From the NCBI RefSeq assembly GCF_002263495.1, contig NZ_CP022753.1, forward strand, positions 3,038,001 through 3,102,000: DNA of 64,000 nucleotides, written 5' to 3'. A model generated the notes under the pieces. That model worked only from the letters and a program-made list of their open reading frames with translations. It was not told where the DNA came from and made no database searches. Numbering within the stretch: the stretch's first letter is position 1; each line of letters begins with the position of its first letter. The stretch is from Nocardiopsis gilva YIM 90087 (GTDB lineage: Bacteria > Actinomycetota > Actinomycetes > Streptosporangiales > Streptosporangiaceae). The translations under genes were made by a program, and so were the position numbers. Positions 8,603 to 16,839 of this stretch are shown here, piece after piece.

Positions 8603-9526
8603 ATGTCGAGTTCCTCTCCCGCCACCGGGGCTGGCCGCGCCGCCGTCACCGACCGGTTGCGCATGCCCGCCTCCGTCCTGGCCGCCCTCGCCTGCCCGCA
8701 CTGCGGCGCCGGCATTTCCCCCGCCGGAAACGCCCTCGCCTGCGCGCACGGACATGGCTTCGACGTCGCCCGGGAGGGCTACGTCAGCCTCCTCACCGGC
8801 CAACGGCCCACCGGCACCGGGGACACCAAGGAGATGGTGCGGGCCCGGCAGGAGTTCCAGGAGGCCGGACACTACGCCCCGCTCGCGGCACGGCTGGCCG
8901 CACTCGCCGCGGAACACCTCCCCGCCGTCCCCGCCGCCGGTTCCGGTGCCGAAACCGGGCTGGTCGCCGACATCGGCGCAGGCACCGGCTACTACCTGCG
9001 CGAGGTGCTGGAGGGCTGTACCCGGTCCACCGGGCTGGCACTGGACGTCTCCAAGTTCGCGCTACGCCGCGCCGCCAAGGCCCACCCCCGGGCCGGGGCG
9101 GCCGCCTGCGACGCCTGGCGGGGCCTCCCGTTGGGCACCGGCACGGTCGCGCTGCTCCTCAATGTGTTCGCTCCCCGTGACGGCGCTGAGTTCCGCCGGG
9201 TCCTGCGCGAGGACGGCGCGCTCATCGTCGTCACCCCGACCGCCCGCCACCTGCACGAGCTCATCGACGCGCTCGGGCTTGTCACCGTGGACGCGCGCAA
9301 GGAGGAGCGGCTCGAAACGACACTCGGCGACCATTTCTCGCTGACGCGCCGCGAGGAACTGGACCACCCGATGCGGCTGCCGCACGCTGCCGTGGCCACC
9401 GCCGTGGGCATGGGGCCCAGCGCCCGGCACCTCGATCCGGGCGAACTGGAACGGCGGATCAGCCGGCTGCCCACCCCCGCCCCGGTCACGGCGTCCTTCC
9501 TGCTCTCCGTCTATCGACCGGTCTGA
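8603..9526 (+). CDS. RlmA-type 23S rRNA guanine-N1 methyltransferase
   Basis: A 307-aa SAM-dependent methyltransferase of the RlmA/TlrB family, which modifies G745 or G748 in hairpin 35 of 23S rRNA; the G748 type can lower tylosin sensitivity. The N-terminal zinc finger is visible (CPHCG near residue 32, then CAHGHGFDVAREGYVSLL), as are the SAM-binding motif DIGAGTGYY near 117 and LLLNVFAPRDGAEFRRVL. The ATG at 8603 is preferred because the recognisable protein begins soon after; upstream in-frame sequence overlaps the divergent gene's promoter. Whether the target is G745 or G748 cannot be told from sequence. Confidence 0.85.
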   Translation: MSSSSPATGAGRAAVTDRLRMPASVLAALACPHCGAGISPAGNALACAHGHGFDVAREGYVSLLTGQRPTGTGDTKEMVRARQEFQEAGHYAPLAARLAALAAEHLPAVPAAGSGAETGLVADIGAGTGYYLREVLEGCTRSTGLALDVSKFALRRAAKAHPRAGAAACDAWRGLPLGTGTVALLLNVFAPRDGAEFRRVLREDGALIVVTPTARHLHELIDALGLVTVDARKEERLETTLGDHFSLTRREELDHPMRLPHAAVATAVGMGPSARHLDPGELERRISRLPTPAPVTASFLLSVYRPV

Positions 9527-9563
9527 CGGCGTGGTGCTGCCTCCCCCCGGGTAGGCACAGTCC

Positions 9564-11342
9564 GTGGGCGAGTGGGAGCGGTTCTCGGTGTGGGCGCCGG
9601 GGCGCGAACAGGTGCGGGTCCGGGCCCGCGGGGCCGATCACGCCATGGCGCGTGGCGAGAACGGGTGGTGGCACGCCGACGTGCCGGGCGCCGGACCGGA
9701 CACCGACTACGCGTTCCTCCTCGACGACGACCCCACGCCGCTTCCCGACCCTCGTTCCCAGTGGCAGCCGCGCGGCGTCCACGGCCCCTCCCGCCGCTAC
9801 GACCACGCCGCCTTCCCGTGGAGCGACGCCGCCTGGACCGGGCGGGCGCTGCCCGGGTCCGTCCTCTACGAGCTGCACATCGGCACCTTCACCCCCGAGG
9901 GGACGTTCGATGCGGCCATCGGCCGCCTCGACCACCTCGTCGACGTTGGCGTCGACCTGGTCGAGGTGATGCCCGTCAACGCCTTCGACGGCCACCACGG
10001 CTGGGGCTACGACGGGGCCCTGTGGGGCGCCGTGCACGAACCCTACGGCGGCCCGGACGGCTTCAAGCGCTTCGTCGACGCCTGCCACACCCGCGGCCTG
10101 GGGGTCGTCCTCGACGTCGTCTACAACCACCTCGGCCCCTCGGGCGCCTACCTGCCCCGGTTCGGCCCGTACTTCGACGGCGAGACGCCCTGGGGTCCGT
10201 CGCTCAACCTCGACGGCCCCGGATCCGACGAGGTCCGCCGCTACGTCCTCGACACCACCGCGGGTCTTCTGCGCCACTACCACCTTGACGGCCTGCGGCT
10301 GGACGCCGTGCACGCTCTGCGGGACCACCGCGCCGTCCCTCTGCTCGCGGAACTCTCCGCCGAGGTCGACGCGCTGGCCGCCGGTCTGCGGCGTCCTCTC
10401 GCCCTCATCGCCGAATCCGACCTCAACGACCCGCGCACCGTCACCTCGCGCGACGCCGGCGGACACGGCATGACCGCCCAGTGGTCCGACGACCTGCACC
10501 ATGCCCTGCACACCGCGCTCACCGGCGAGAAGCACGGCTACTACGCCGATTTCGCCGTCCCCGACGCCCTCGCCCGCACCCTGCGCCGGGTCTTCTTCCA
10601 CGCCGGGACCTATTCCTCCTTCCGCGGACGCACCCACGGCGCGCCCGTCGACACCGATTTCGGGAGCCTTCCCGGCCACCGCTTCCTCGCCTACTTGCAG
10701 ACCCACGACCAGGTCGGCAACCGGGCGCGTGGCGACCGCCTGTCCGCGTCGGTATCCCCGAGCCTCCTGACCTGCGGCGCCGCCATCGTGCTGTGTTCGC
10801 CCTACACGCCGATGCTGTTCATGGGGGAGGAGTGGGCCGCGTCGACGCCGTGGTGCTTCTTCGCCTCCTTCCCCGATCCGGTGCTGGCCGCCGCGGTGCG
10901 CGACGGGCGGCGCCGCGAGTTCGCCGCCCACGGGTGGGGCGAGGAGGACGTGCCCGACCCCATGGACCCGCGTACACGCGAGCGGTCGGTGCTGAGGTGG
11001 GACGAGCGCGGCACCGAGCCCCACCGCTCCGTACTGGAGGTGTACCGGGCGCTGATCGCGCTTCGCCGCGCCCGCCTCGAGCTGGCCGATCCCCGCCTGG
11101 ACCGGTTCCGGGTGGACGCGTCGGAGGACGGCCGTCTGCTGGTCCTGCACCGGGGGCGGCTCCGGCTCGTCTGCAACCTGGGCCCGGTCCCGGCCGAGGT
11201 CGCCCTGGACGCCCCTGCCCGCGACGTGCTTCTGGCCGTTCGGGACGGGGCCATCGTGCGTGGCACCGCCTCCGACGGCATGGACGCGCCCGGCGCGAAG
11301 GTGCACCTGCCGGGCGCCTCCTTCACGATTGTCGCGACCTAG
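9564..11342 (+). CDS. treZ: Maltooligosyltrehalose trehalohydrolase
   Basis: GH13 enzyme that cuts the alpha-1,4 bond next to the trehalose end made by TreY, releasing trehalose. The 592-aa protein has an N-terminal CBM48-like beta domain (FSVWAPGREQVRVR), then LYELHIGTFTPEGTF, VVLDVVYNHLGPSG, LDGLRLDAVHAL (nucleophile Asp near 245), LIAESDLND (acid/base Glu) and LQTHDQVGN near 378, plus FMGEEWAASTPW typical of TreZ. The GTG start has GGTAGG about nine bases upstream. Its stop overlaps the convergent aldo/keto reductase gene by 4 bp. Confidence 0.95.
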   Translation: MGEWERFSVWAPGREQVRVRARGADHAMARGENGWWHADVPGAGPDTDYAFLLDDDPTPLPDPRSQWQPRGVHGPSRRYDHAAFPWSDAAWTGRALPGSVLYELHIGTFTPEGTFDAAIGRLDHLVDVGVDLVEVMPVNAFDGHHGWGYDGALWGAVHEPYGGPDGFKRFVDACHTRGLGVVLDVVYNHLGPSGAYLPRFGPYFDGETPWGPSLNLDGPGSDEVRRYVLDTTAGLLRHYHLDGLRLDAVHALRDHRAVPLLAELSAEVDALAAGLRRPLALIAESDLNDPRTVTSRDAGGHGMTAQWSDDLHHALHTALTGEKHGYYADFAVPDALARTLRRVFFHAGTYSSFRGRTHGAPVDTDFGSLPGHRFLAYLQTHDQVGNRARGDRLSASVSPSLLTCGAAIVLCSPYTPMLFMGEEWAASTPWCFFASFPDPVLAAAVRDGRRREFAAHGWGEEDVPDPMDPRTRERSVLRWDERGTEPHRSVLEVYRALIALRRARLELADPRLDRFRVDASEDGRLLVLHRGRLRLVCNLGPVPAEVALDAPARDVLLAVRDGAIVRGTASDGMDAPGAKVHLPGASFTIVAT

Positions 11343-12334
11343 CGGGACAGCCGGTCGCGCAGCAGGCGGGGGAGTTCCCGCACCCGGTCGAGGTCGCCCA
11401 GCCCCTGCGATGCCCGCGTGAGCTCCTCGCACTCGGATGGGGTGAGATCGAGGTCGGCGGCTGCGACGTTCGACTCCAGCTGGGCGACGCTGGAGGCGCC
11501 CGGGATCGCCATCACCGACGGGTGCCGGATCGTCCAGGCGAGCGCGACCTGGGCCGGAGTCGCCTGGTGGGTGTCGGCGATGTCCCGCAGCAGGCCGAGC
11601 AGGGGCCGCACCCGCTCCAGGTTCTCCGGCAGGAACAGCGGGTTCATCGTCCGGACCCCGCGGGACGGGCGGTGGTCCACGTCGAACTTGCCGCTCAGCA
11701 GCCCCTGGGCGAGCGGGCTGTAGGCCATGATGATCCGCCCCGTGTGCTCGGCGTACGGGATGAGGCGCTGTTCAGGGGAGCGGGCGAGCAGGCTGTACTG
11801 GACCTGGTTGCTGATTACAGGCGCCCCGAGTTCGGCCTCGGCCCGCCGCCAGCGGGGAAGCGAGAAGTTGCTGACCCCCACCTCGCGGATGACCCCCGCG
11901 TCACGCAGAACGCGCATGCCGCGCATGGTCGTGGCGTCGTGGACCAGCGGGTTGGGCTGGTGTACCTGGTACAGGTCGATCGTGTCGAGGCCCAGCCGGG
12001 CGTCGCTGGCCACCCCGCGCTGCTGTACCACCGGCGAGAGCGGGAGCACCGGAAAGATCTTGGTGGCCACCACGACGTCCTCGCGGGGCGTCCCGGTCTC
12101 CTCCAGCGCCGTCCGCAGGGCGGAGCCGAGGATGCGCTCGCTGCGGCCGAAACCGTAGGCCTCGGCGGTGTCGAACACGGTCACCCCGAGTTCCAGCGCG
12201 CGGCGCACGATCCGCGCCGATTCGGTTCGGTTGTATTCGGCGCTGTAGCCCCATTCCGGCGACCCGAACTGCCAGGTACCCAACCCGATCTTGGAGTAGC
12301 GGCGGGTTGTGTCCGCCTTCTCGATGTAGCGCAT
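11339..12334 (-). CDS. Aldo/keto reductase
   Basis: A 331-aa NADPH-dependent oxidoreductase of the AKR superfamily (TIM barrel, cytoplasm). Visible: LGLGTWQFGS near the N-terminus, the catalytic VFDTAEAYGFGRSE (Asp and Tyr), ATKIF (Lys of the tetrad), DLYQVHQPN (His), VGVSNFSL, YSPLAQGLLSGKF and the cofactor-binding AIPGASS near 285. Natural substrate unknown. It is convergent with treZ, overlapping its stop by 4 bp with no space for a terminator, so the two transcripts must overlap. Confidence 0.9.
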   Translation of the reverse strand: MRYIEKADTTRRYSKIGLGTWQFGSPEWGYSAEYNRTESARIVRRALELGVTVFDTAEAYGFGRSERILGSALRTALEETGTPREDVVVATKIFPVLPLSPVVQQRGVASDARLGLDTIDLYQVHQPNPLVHDATTMRGMRVLRDAGVIREVGVSNFSLPRWRRAEAELGAPVISNQVQYSLLARSPEQRLIPYAEHTGRIIMAYSPLAQGLLSGKFDVDHRPSRGVRTMNPLFLPENLERVRPLLGLLRDIADTHQATPAQVALAWTIRHPSVMAIPGASSVAQLESNVAAADLDLTPSECEELTRASQGLGDLDRVRELPRLLRDRLSR

Positions 12335-12445
12335 GGCTCAGGCTATCGAGCGGTGCGGCGGCATCGGCGCTGGGACACGCGCGGCGCGATCCGGCTCGAT
12401 GCCATTCCCGCATGGTCGCTAAGGCTTTACTTACCTTCGCTTGCG

Positions 12446-12467
12446 TAACCTACGGGGCCGTAAGTTA
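12446..12467. promoter_or_regulatory. Palindromic operator upstream of the desaturase
   Basis: TAACCTACGG and CCGTAAGTTA form a 22-bp palindrome (9 of 10 pairs) 45 bp before the desaturase start. A further half-site-like GTAGGTT follows at 12475 and TTACTTACC precedes at 12427. Such symmetry in front of a desaturase gene suggests a TetR- or GntR-type lipid regulator; its identity is unknown. Confidence 0.55.
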
Positions 12468-12512
12468 TGGTGGCGTAGGTTCACACAGCCGTCTGAAGGA
12501 GAGTCGACCCCA

Positions 12513-13487
12513 ATGGGAGAGTCCCAAACCGCCGTTTCGACAGCGGAACGACGAGCGTCCAAGCTGGAACTCGACGTTGAACATGCCCCGAAGGGTCCGG
12601 GCGCGAAGTTCCTCTTGGGTGTGTACATCGGGCTCCCGATCCTTGCCGTCATCGCGGCGGTCCCCTTCGCCTGGGGATGGGGTCTGACCTGGGTCGACGT
12701 CGCGATCTTCGCGGTGACCTACATCTTCACCGGCCTGGGTATCACCGTCGGGTACCACCGCTACTTCACCCACGGCTCCTTCAAGGCCAACCGCCCCCTG
12801 CGCATCGTGCTGGCCGTGGCCGGGACCGCCGCCATCGAGGGTCCGGTCATCCACTGGGTGGCCGACCACCGCCGCCACCACAAGTACGCCGACCGCGAGG
12901 GCGACCCCCACTCGCCGTGGCGCTTCGGCACGGACTGGAAGGCTCTGGGCAAGGGCCTTATCTACGCCCAGTTCGGCTGGCTGTTCTCCAGCGAGCGCAC
13001 CTCCATCCAGCGCTTCTGCCCCGACCTGCTCGCCGACAAGGACATCGCGCGCATCTCCCGGCTCTTCCTGCCGATCGCGGGCCTCTCGCTGTTCCTGCCT
13101 GCGTTGGTCGGCGGTCTGGTGACGATGTCCTGGTGGGGCGCGCTGACCGCGTTCTTCTGGGGTGCCCTGGTGCGGCTCTTCCTGCTGCAGCACGTGACCT
13201 GGTCGATCAACTCCATCTGCCACGCCTTCGGCGTGGAGGAGTTCGAAGTCCGCGACAAGTCCCGCAACGTGTGGTGGCTGGCGATCCTGTCCTTCGGCGA
13301 GTCCTGGCACAACCTGCACCACTCCGACCCCACCTGCGCCCGGCACGGCGTGCTCAAGGGGCAGATCGACCCGAGCGCCCGCGTCATCTGGGCGTTCGAG
13401 AAGCTCGGCTGGGCGTGGAACGTGCGGTGGCCCAACGAGAACCGGCTTGCGGCCAAGCGCGTCGACAAGGTGGACCAGGCGGCCTGA
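12513..13487 (+). CDS. Membrane fatty-acid (acyl-CoA) delta-9 desaturase
   Basis: A 324-aa di-iron membrane desaturase that introduces a double bond into saturated acyl-CoA chains. Three His boxes mark the family: HRYFTH near residue 84, HRRHH near 119 and HNLHH near 266. Four hydrophobic segments surround them (GVYIGLPILAVIAAVPFAWGW, VAIFAVTYIFTGLG and two after residue 190). The ATG at 12513 has GAAGGAGAG nine bases upstream, a strong ribosome site that fixes the start. It is a single-gene unit with a palindromic operator upstream and a long GC-rich hairpin downstream. No electron-donating reductase is adjacent. Confidence 0.93.
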   Translation: MGESQTAVSTAERRASKLELDVEHAPKGPGAKFLLGVYIGLPILAVIAAVPFAWGWGLTWVDVAIFAVTYIFTGLGITVGYHRYFTHGSFKANRPLRIVLAVAGTAAIEGPVIHWVADHRRHHKYADREGDPHSPWRFGTDWKALGKGLIYAQFGWLFSSERTSIQRFCPDLLADKDIARISRLFLPIAGLSLFLPALVGGLVTMSWWGALTAFFWGALVRLFLLQHVTWSINSICHAFGVEEFEVRDKSRNVWWLAILSFGESWHNLHHSDPTCARHGVLKGQIDPSARVIWAFEKLGWAWNVRWPNENRLAAKRVDKVDQAA

Positions 13488-13845
13488 CCAGCGAACCCGG
13501 CGGGGTCGGAGACGACCCGTCGGCGTCGACCGCGACGGCACGCGAACGGCGGCCGCACACCCCGCGAGTGAGCGCGGGCGTGCGGCCGCCGTCGTGTCGC
13601 GGTACGGATCTCGGATCGGAGCGGGGTGGGGATTGTGCATCCATCCCTGCGCCAGGTCGGATAGGCGCGATCAGTCGGAATTGACGCCTTTGTTGCCTTC
13701 TGGTTGGATCCAGCGTGCCATCTGTCCTCCGTTCACCTCGTGCCGCGAGTGATCACGAGTGACATCTGATATCCGCCCACGTCGGGCCGTGACGTCCGGC
13801 CGGTGGCCGGACCGCGTGGAGGACACGTCCCCCGACTAGAGAGCG
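13488..13845. other. Gap between desaturase and FN3 gene
   Basis: 358 bp without a credible gene. It contains the desaturase terminator hairpin and, in the right half, a more A/T-rich stretch (13670-13770) that probably carries the promoter of the FN3-containing gene. No clear -35/-10 pair was recognised. Confidence 0.5.
13546..13592 (+). terminator. GC-rich hairpin after the desaturase gene
   Basis: ACGGCGGCCGCAC pairs perfectly with GTGCGGCCGCCGT around a partly paired centre. No U-run follows, as is common for actinobacterial terminators. It begins 59 bp after the desaturase stop. Confidence 0.65.
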
Positions 13846-15963
13846 ATGGTCATGGTCGACCATTCGACCGGCTCGCCGACGGATCCTGCGGGTCGTCGCA
13901 GGCTCGGCCTCCATCCCCACCGCATGCGCCTCGCGAGCCTGGGGCAGCGCCTTCGCTCCGGTGCCTCCGGCCTGACCATCGCCGTCCTGGCGATCGCCCT
14001 CGTCGGCACCGTCTTCGGCGTCGGCGCGCTCGGGCGTGCCGACGAGGTGTCGGACGGCAACGCGTGGCTGTGGACCAGCCCCACGGGCGAGGTCAGCCGC
14101 GTCAACGGGCACAACGCCCAGGTCGACCTGGTCTCGTCGCTGCCCGAGGCTGAGGGCCACAACGTCGAGGTCACCCAGAACGACCAGTACCTCATCCTCC
14201 ATGACAAGGACACCGGGAAGATGACCTCGGTCGACCTCAGCGAGATGGGGTTCACCGGGAGCCTCGATCTGGGCAAGGACAGCGACGTCGGGCTGGCCCT
14301 CGGCCGCTCCGCCGCTGTGGTCATCGACCGTGCCGCGGGGGAGGTCCGCGCCGTCGACCCCGCGACGCTCCAACCCACCGGCGCTTCCATCAACCTGCCC
14401 GCACCGCTCGTCGGCGGCGCCTTCGACGACGGCGAGACACTGTGGCTGGGCGTGCCCACCCAGGGCACCGTCGCCGGGGTCCGCGTCGCCGGGCAGAAGG
14501 CCGAGGTCGCCGAGACCGTCGCGGTGTCCGACCCCGGAACCGACATGGCCCTCACGGTCCTCGACCAGGGTGCCCTCGCGGTGGACCGGGCCGACGACCG
14601 CATCGTCTCCATCGACGGCGGCGGCACGCCTCGGGTCCTCGACGCGTCGGCTTCGACGAAGGGCGCCGAGCTCCCCGCACGCACACGCGGTGACATGGCG
14701 GCGATCACCGCGCCCTCAGCCGGCGAGATCGTCACGGTCTCTCGGCCCAACGGTGCGGGCGCGATCGACTCGTTCTCCTACAACGCCGACGGATCCGGGA
14801 CGGCCATGCCGTATGCGGGGCGCGTGTACGTGCCGTTCGACGGAGATTCCCTCGTGCGCGTGTACCGGCCCGATGGAGTCGAAGAGGGCGAGGTGCACCT
14901 GCCCGAGGCCAAGGGGCCCCTCGGCCTTGAGGTCAGAGAGGGCAGCATGTTCATCAACGCCGCCGAGTCCGGCGCGGCGGCTGTGGTCGACCCCGAAGGT
15001 GAGGCGCGCGTCATCGACAAGACCGCCCGCCCCCCGGGACCGGGCGGGAGCCCCGAGCCGCTGCCCGACCTTTCCACCCGCCAACCCGAAGAGCCGGATC
15101 ACGACGGCGACGACGAGCCCGAGGAGCGGAGCGCCGACGCGCCGGGTGCACCGACCCCGGTGTCGTTCACGGCCGGGGACGGCTCCGTCACGCTGTCCTG
15201 GCCCGCCGCCTACTCGCCCGACACTCCGATCGAGAGCTACGAGATCACCTGGCAGGGCGGCAGCAAGACCGTGTCGGGCGATGACCGCAGTGTGGAGATC
15301 ACCGGGCTGGACAACGGCACCACCTACCGCTTCCGGGTCGCCGCGACCAACGAGAACGGCACCGGCCCGGCCGCCCAGACCGGCCGCGTCACCCCGTCGA
15401 CGGGGGCGCCGGACGCTCCGGAATGGGTCACCGCGGAGGCCGCGACCTCGACCAGCGCGACCGTGACGTGGGCGGACGTCGACGGCGCCGAGGACTATCT
15501 CGTCAGCACCTCGGCCGAATCGGGAGCCGGAGTGACCGACCGGTCCTCGTCCACGAACTCGGTGACCGTCACGGGGCTGGAACCCGGTGGGACCTACACC
15601 TTCACCGTCACACCGCGCGGCGCGGGCGGTGTCAGCGGCGAAGCCGTGAGCAGCGACTCGTTGACCCTGTCCGAGACGGAGCTGAGCGCACCCGCGAAGG
15701 CCGAGTTCACGGTCAACGGCGGCACGGTGAACGTCACCTGGTCCGAGGTCGAGGGCGCCGTGAAGTACCGCATCACGCCGGGTGGTGACGGCGCGTCCGC
15801 GATGAAGGAGACCACCACGGCGGGCGCGACGACGTCGCAGTCCCTCAACCGCGGGGCGTCGGGTCGCTGCTACTCCTTCACAGTGACGGCGATCGGCCCG
15901 GACGGCGCCGCCGCCAACAAGAGCACGACCAGTGCCTCCTCCTGTGTCCAGGAGTTCCGCTGA
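13846..15963 (+). CDS. Surface protein with beta-propeller-like region and three FN3 domains
   Basis: A 705-aa membrane-anchored extracellular protein. A basic N-terminus precedes one transmembrane helix or signal anchor (residues about 41-63, LTIAVLAIALVGTVFGVG). Residues 70-400 are repetitive beta-rich sequence with Asp-Gly turns, resembling a beta-propeller. An acidic Pro/Glu/Asp linker (about 400-430) leads to three fibronectin type III domains beginning near 431, 521 and 611, each with the Trp and Tyr-X-Phe core (ESYEITW, TTYRFRV, GTYTFTV). The last domain carries two Cys. It overlaps the next start by TGATG. Position beside EccC and in the same block as MoxR, DUF58 and transglutaminase-like genes suggests a ligand- or partner-binding surface role. 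A second ATG at 13852 is possible. Confidence 0.8.
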   Translation: MVMVDHSTGSPTDPAGRRRLGLHPHRMRLASLGQRLRSGASGLTIAVLAIALVGTVFGVGALGRADEVSDGNAWLWTSPTGEVSRVNGHNAQVDLVSSLPEAEGHNVEVTQNDQYLILHDKDTGKMTSVDLSEMGFTGSLDLGKDSDVGLALGRSAAVVIDRAAGEVRAVDPATLQPTGASINLPAPLVGGAFDDGETLWLGVPTQGTVAGVRVAGQKAEVAETVAVSDPGTDMALTVLDQGALAVDRADDRIVSIDGGGTPRVLDASASTKGAELPARTRGDMAAITAPSAGEIVTVSRPNGAGAIDSFSYNADGSGTAMPYAGRVYVPFDGDSLVRVYRPDGVEEGEVHLPEAKGPLGLEVREGSMFINAAESGAAAVVDPEGEARVIDKTARPPGPGGSPEPLPDLSTRQPEEPDHDGDDEPEERSADAPGAPTPVSFTAGDGSVTLSWPAAYSPDTPIESYEITWQGGSKTVSGDDRSVEITGLDNGTTYRFRVAATNENGTGPAAQTGRVTPSTGAPDAPEWVTAEAATSTSATVTWADVDGAEDYLVSTSAESGAGVTDRSSSTNSVTVTGLEPGGTYTFTVTPRGAGGVSGEAVSSDSLTLSETELSAPAKAEFTVNGGTVNVTWSEVEGAVKYRITPGGDGASAMKETTTAGATTSQSLNRGASGRCYSFTVTAIGPDGAAANKSTTSASSCVQEFR

Positions 15964-16028
15964 TGCGCGAGACGGACGGACGCGAGAGCGGCACGCAGCA
16001 CCGCCGAGAGACGACGAGAGGAACGGCC

Positions 16029-16481
16029 GTGGCGTCGCGGAAGCCGGGCACCAGGAAGTGGGTCACCGCCCTCGGCGGTGTCGTGACGGCCGCGGCGATG
16101 CTGGTCGTCGTCTCACCGACCGCCGCCCAGGGCGCGGACCCGCAGGCGGTCTGCAATCAGAAGGACACGAACGCCAACGACTACGTCAAGGTCAACGACG
16201 CGGCGGTACCCAACGGGAAGGGGACCGTCTACCTCTACTTCAGCAACGGAACCGGCTCGAACTGCGCCATCACCATCGGCAACGTCTCAGGATCGACCTA
16301 CATGGACGTCGGCCTCCGCCGCGAGTCCGACGGGGCGTCGAAGTGGGACGACGGTAACTTCAGCGAGTACGCGGGCCCGGTCTATCTGGACGCCGACAAC
16401 ATCTGCGTCGACTGGACCGGCGCGGTCGGCGACCGGTCCGTGACGGTGAAGAAGTCCAACTGCGACGGCAGCGGCGGCTGA
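16029..16481 (+). CDS. Small secreted protein of unknown function
   Basis: A 150-aa product with a clear Sec signal peptide: basic MASRKPGTRKW, hydrophobic VTALGGVVTAAAMLVVV, then a cleavage-like AAQGA near residue 38. The mature part (about 112 aa) is small, Asn/Asp/Gly-rich and beta-like, with four Cys (VCNQK, NCAIT, ICVDW, NCDGS) that could form two disulfides. I prefer the GTG at 16029 because GAGAGGAAC lies seven bases before it and the signal peptide begins directly. The upstream ATG at 15963, overlapping the FN3 gene stop, would add 22 non-signal residues. It is coupled to the FN3 gene and likely shares its transcript. Confidence 0.7.
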   Translation: MASRKPGTRKWVTALGGVVTAAAMLVVVSPTAAQGADPQAVCNQKDTNANDYVKVNDAAVPNGKGTVYLYFSNGTGSNCAITIGNVSGSTYMDVGLRRESDGASKWDDGNFSEYAGPVYLDADNICVDWTGAVGDRSVTVKKSNCDGSGG

Positions 16482-16839
16482 CGCGGGGCCGACACCTGCC
16501 GCCGCCCATGTGGCGGCAGGCCCCGCACGCGGAGGGTCATTGTGTCGCGCGACGTTCGGGGGCGGACGCATGCGTCCGCCCCCGAACGCCTGTTGTCGAA
16601 CCTGCCGATGCTTCGCGCGGGCCTGCTCGAAGCCTCCTTGCGGGATCTCCCGGAATGGAGACGACCGGCGCGACACCGGCGCCCGTCGCCCCGCCGCGCG
16701 CCCGACCACGCCGTTCACGGCCCTGCCGCCGTCGCGATTCTCCGAACAGCACCTGGGGCGCCGCCTCCCTAGCTGCAATCTCCTCGTTCGAAGGAAGCCG
16801 CTGACGAGGGAAGCACCAGCGTTCACCGCTGGAAGACCG
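16482..16839. other. Convergent gap between the secreted-protein gene and eccC
   Basis: 358 bp separate the two convergent genes. Apart from the 36-bp perfect palindrome at 16553 nothing is recognisable. Open frames crossing it have no ribosome site and no family resemblance. Confidence 0.5.
16553..16588. terminator. 36-bp perfect palindrome, probable bidirectional terminator
   Basis: Each 18-base half (CGTTCGGGGGCGGACGCA) is the exact reverse complement of the other, with no spacer. It lies between convergent genes, where a hairpin can stop transcripts from both sides. No U-run is present on either side. Confidence 0.65.
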
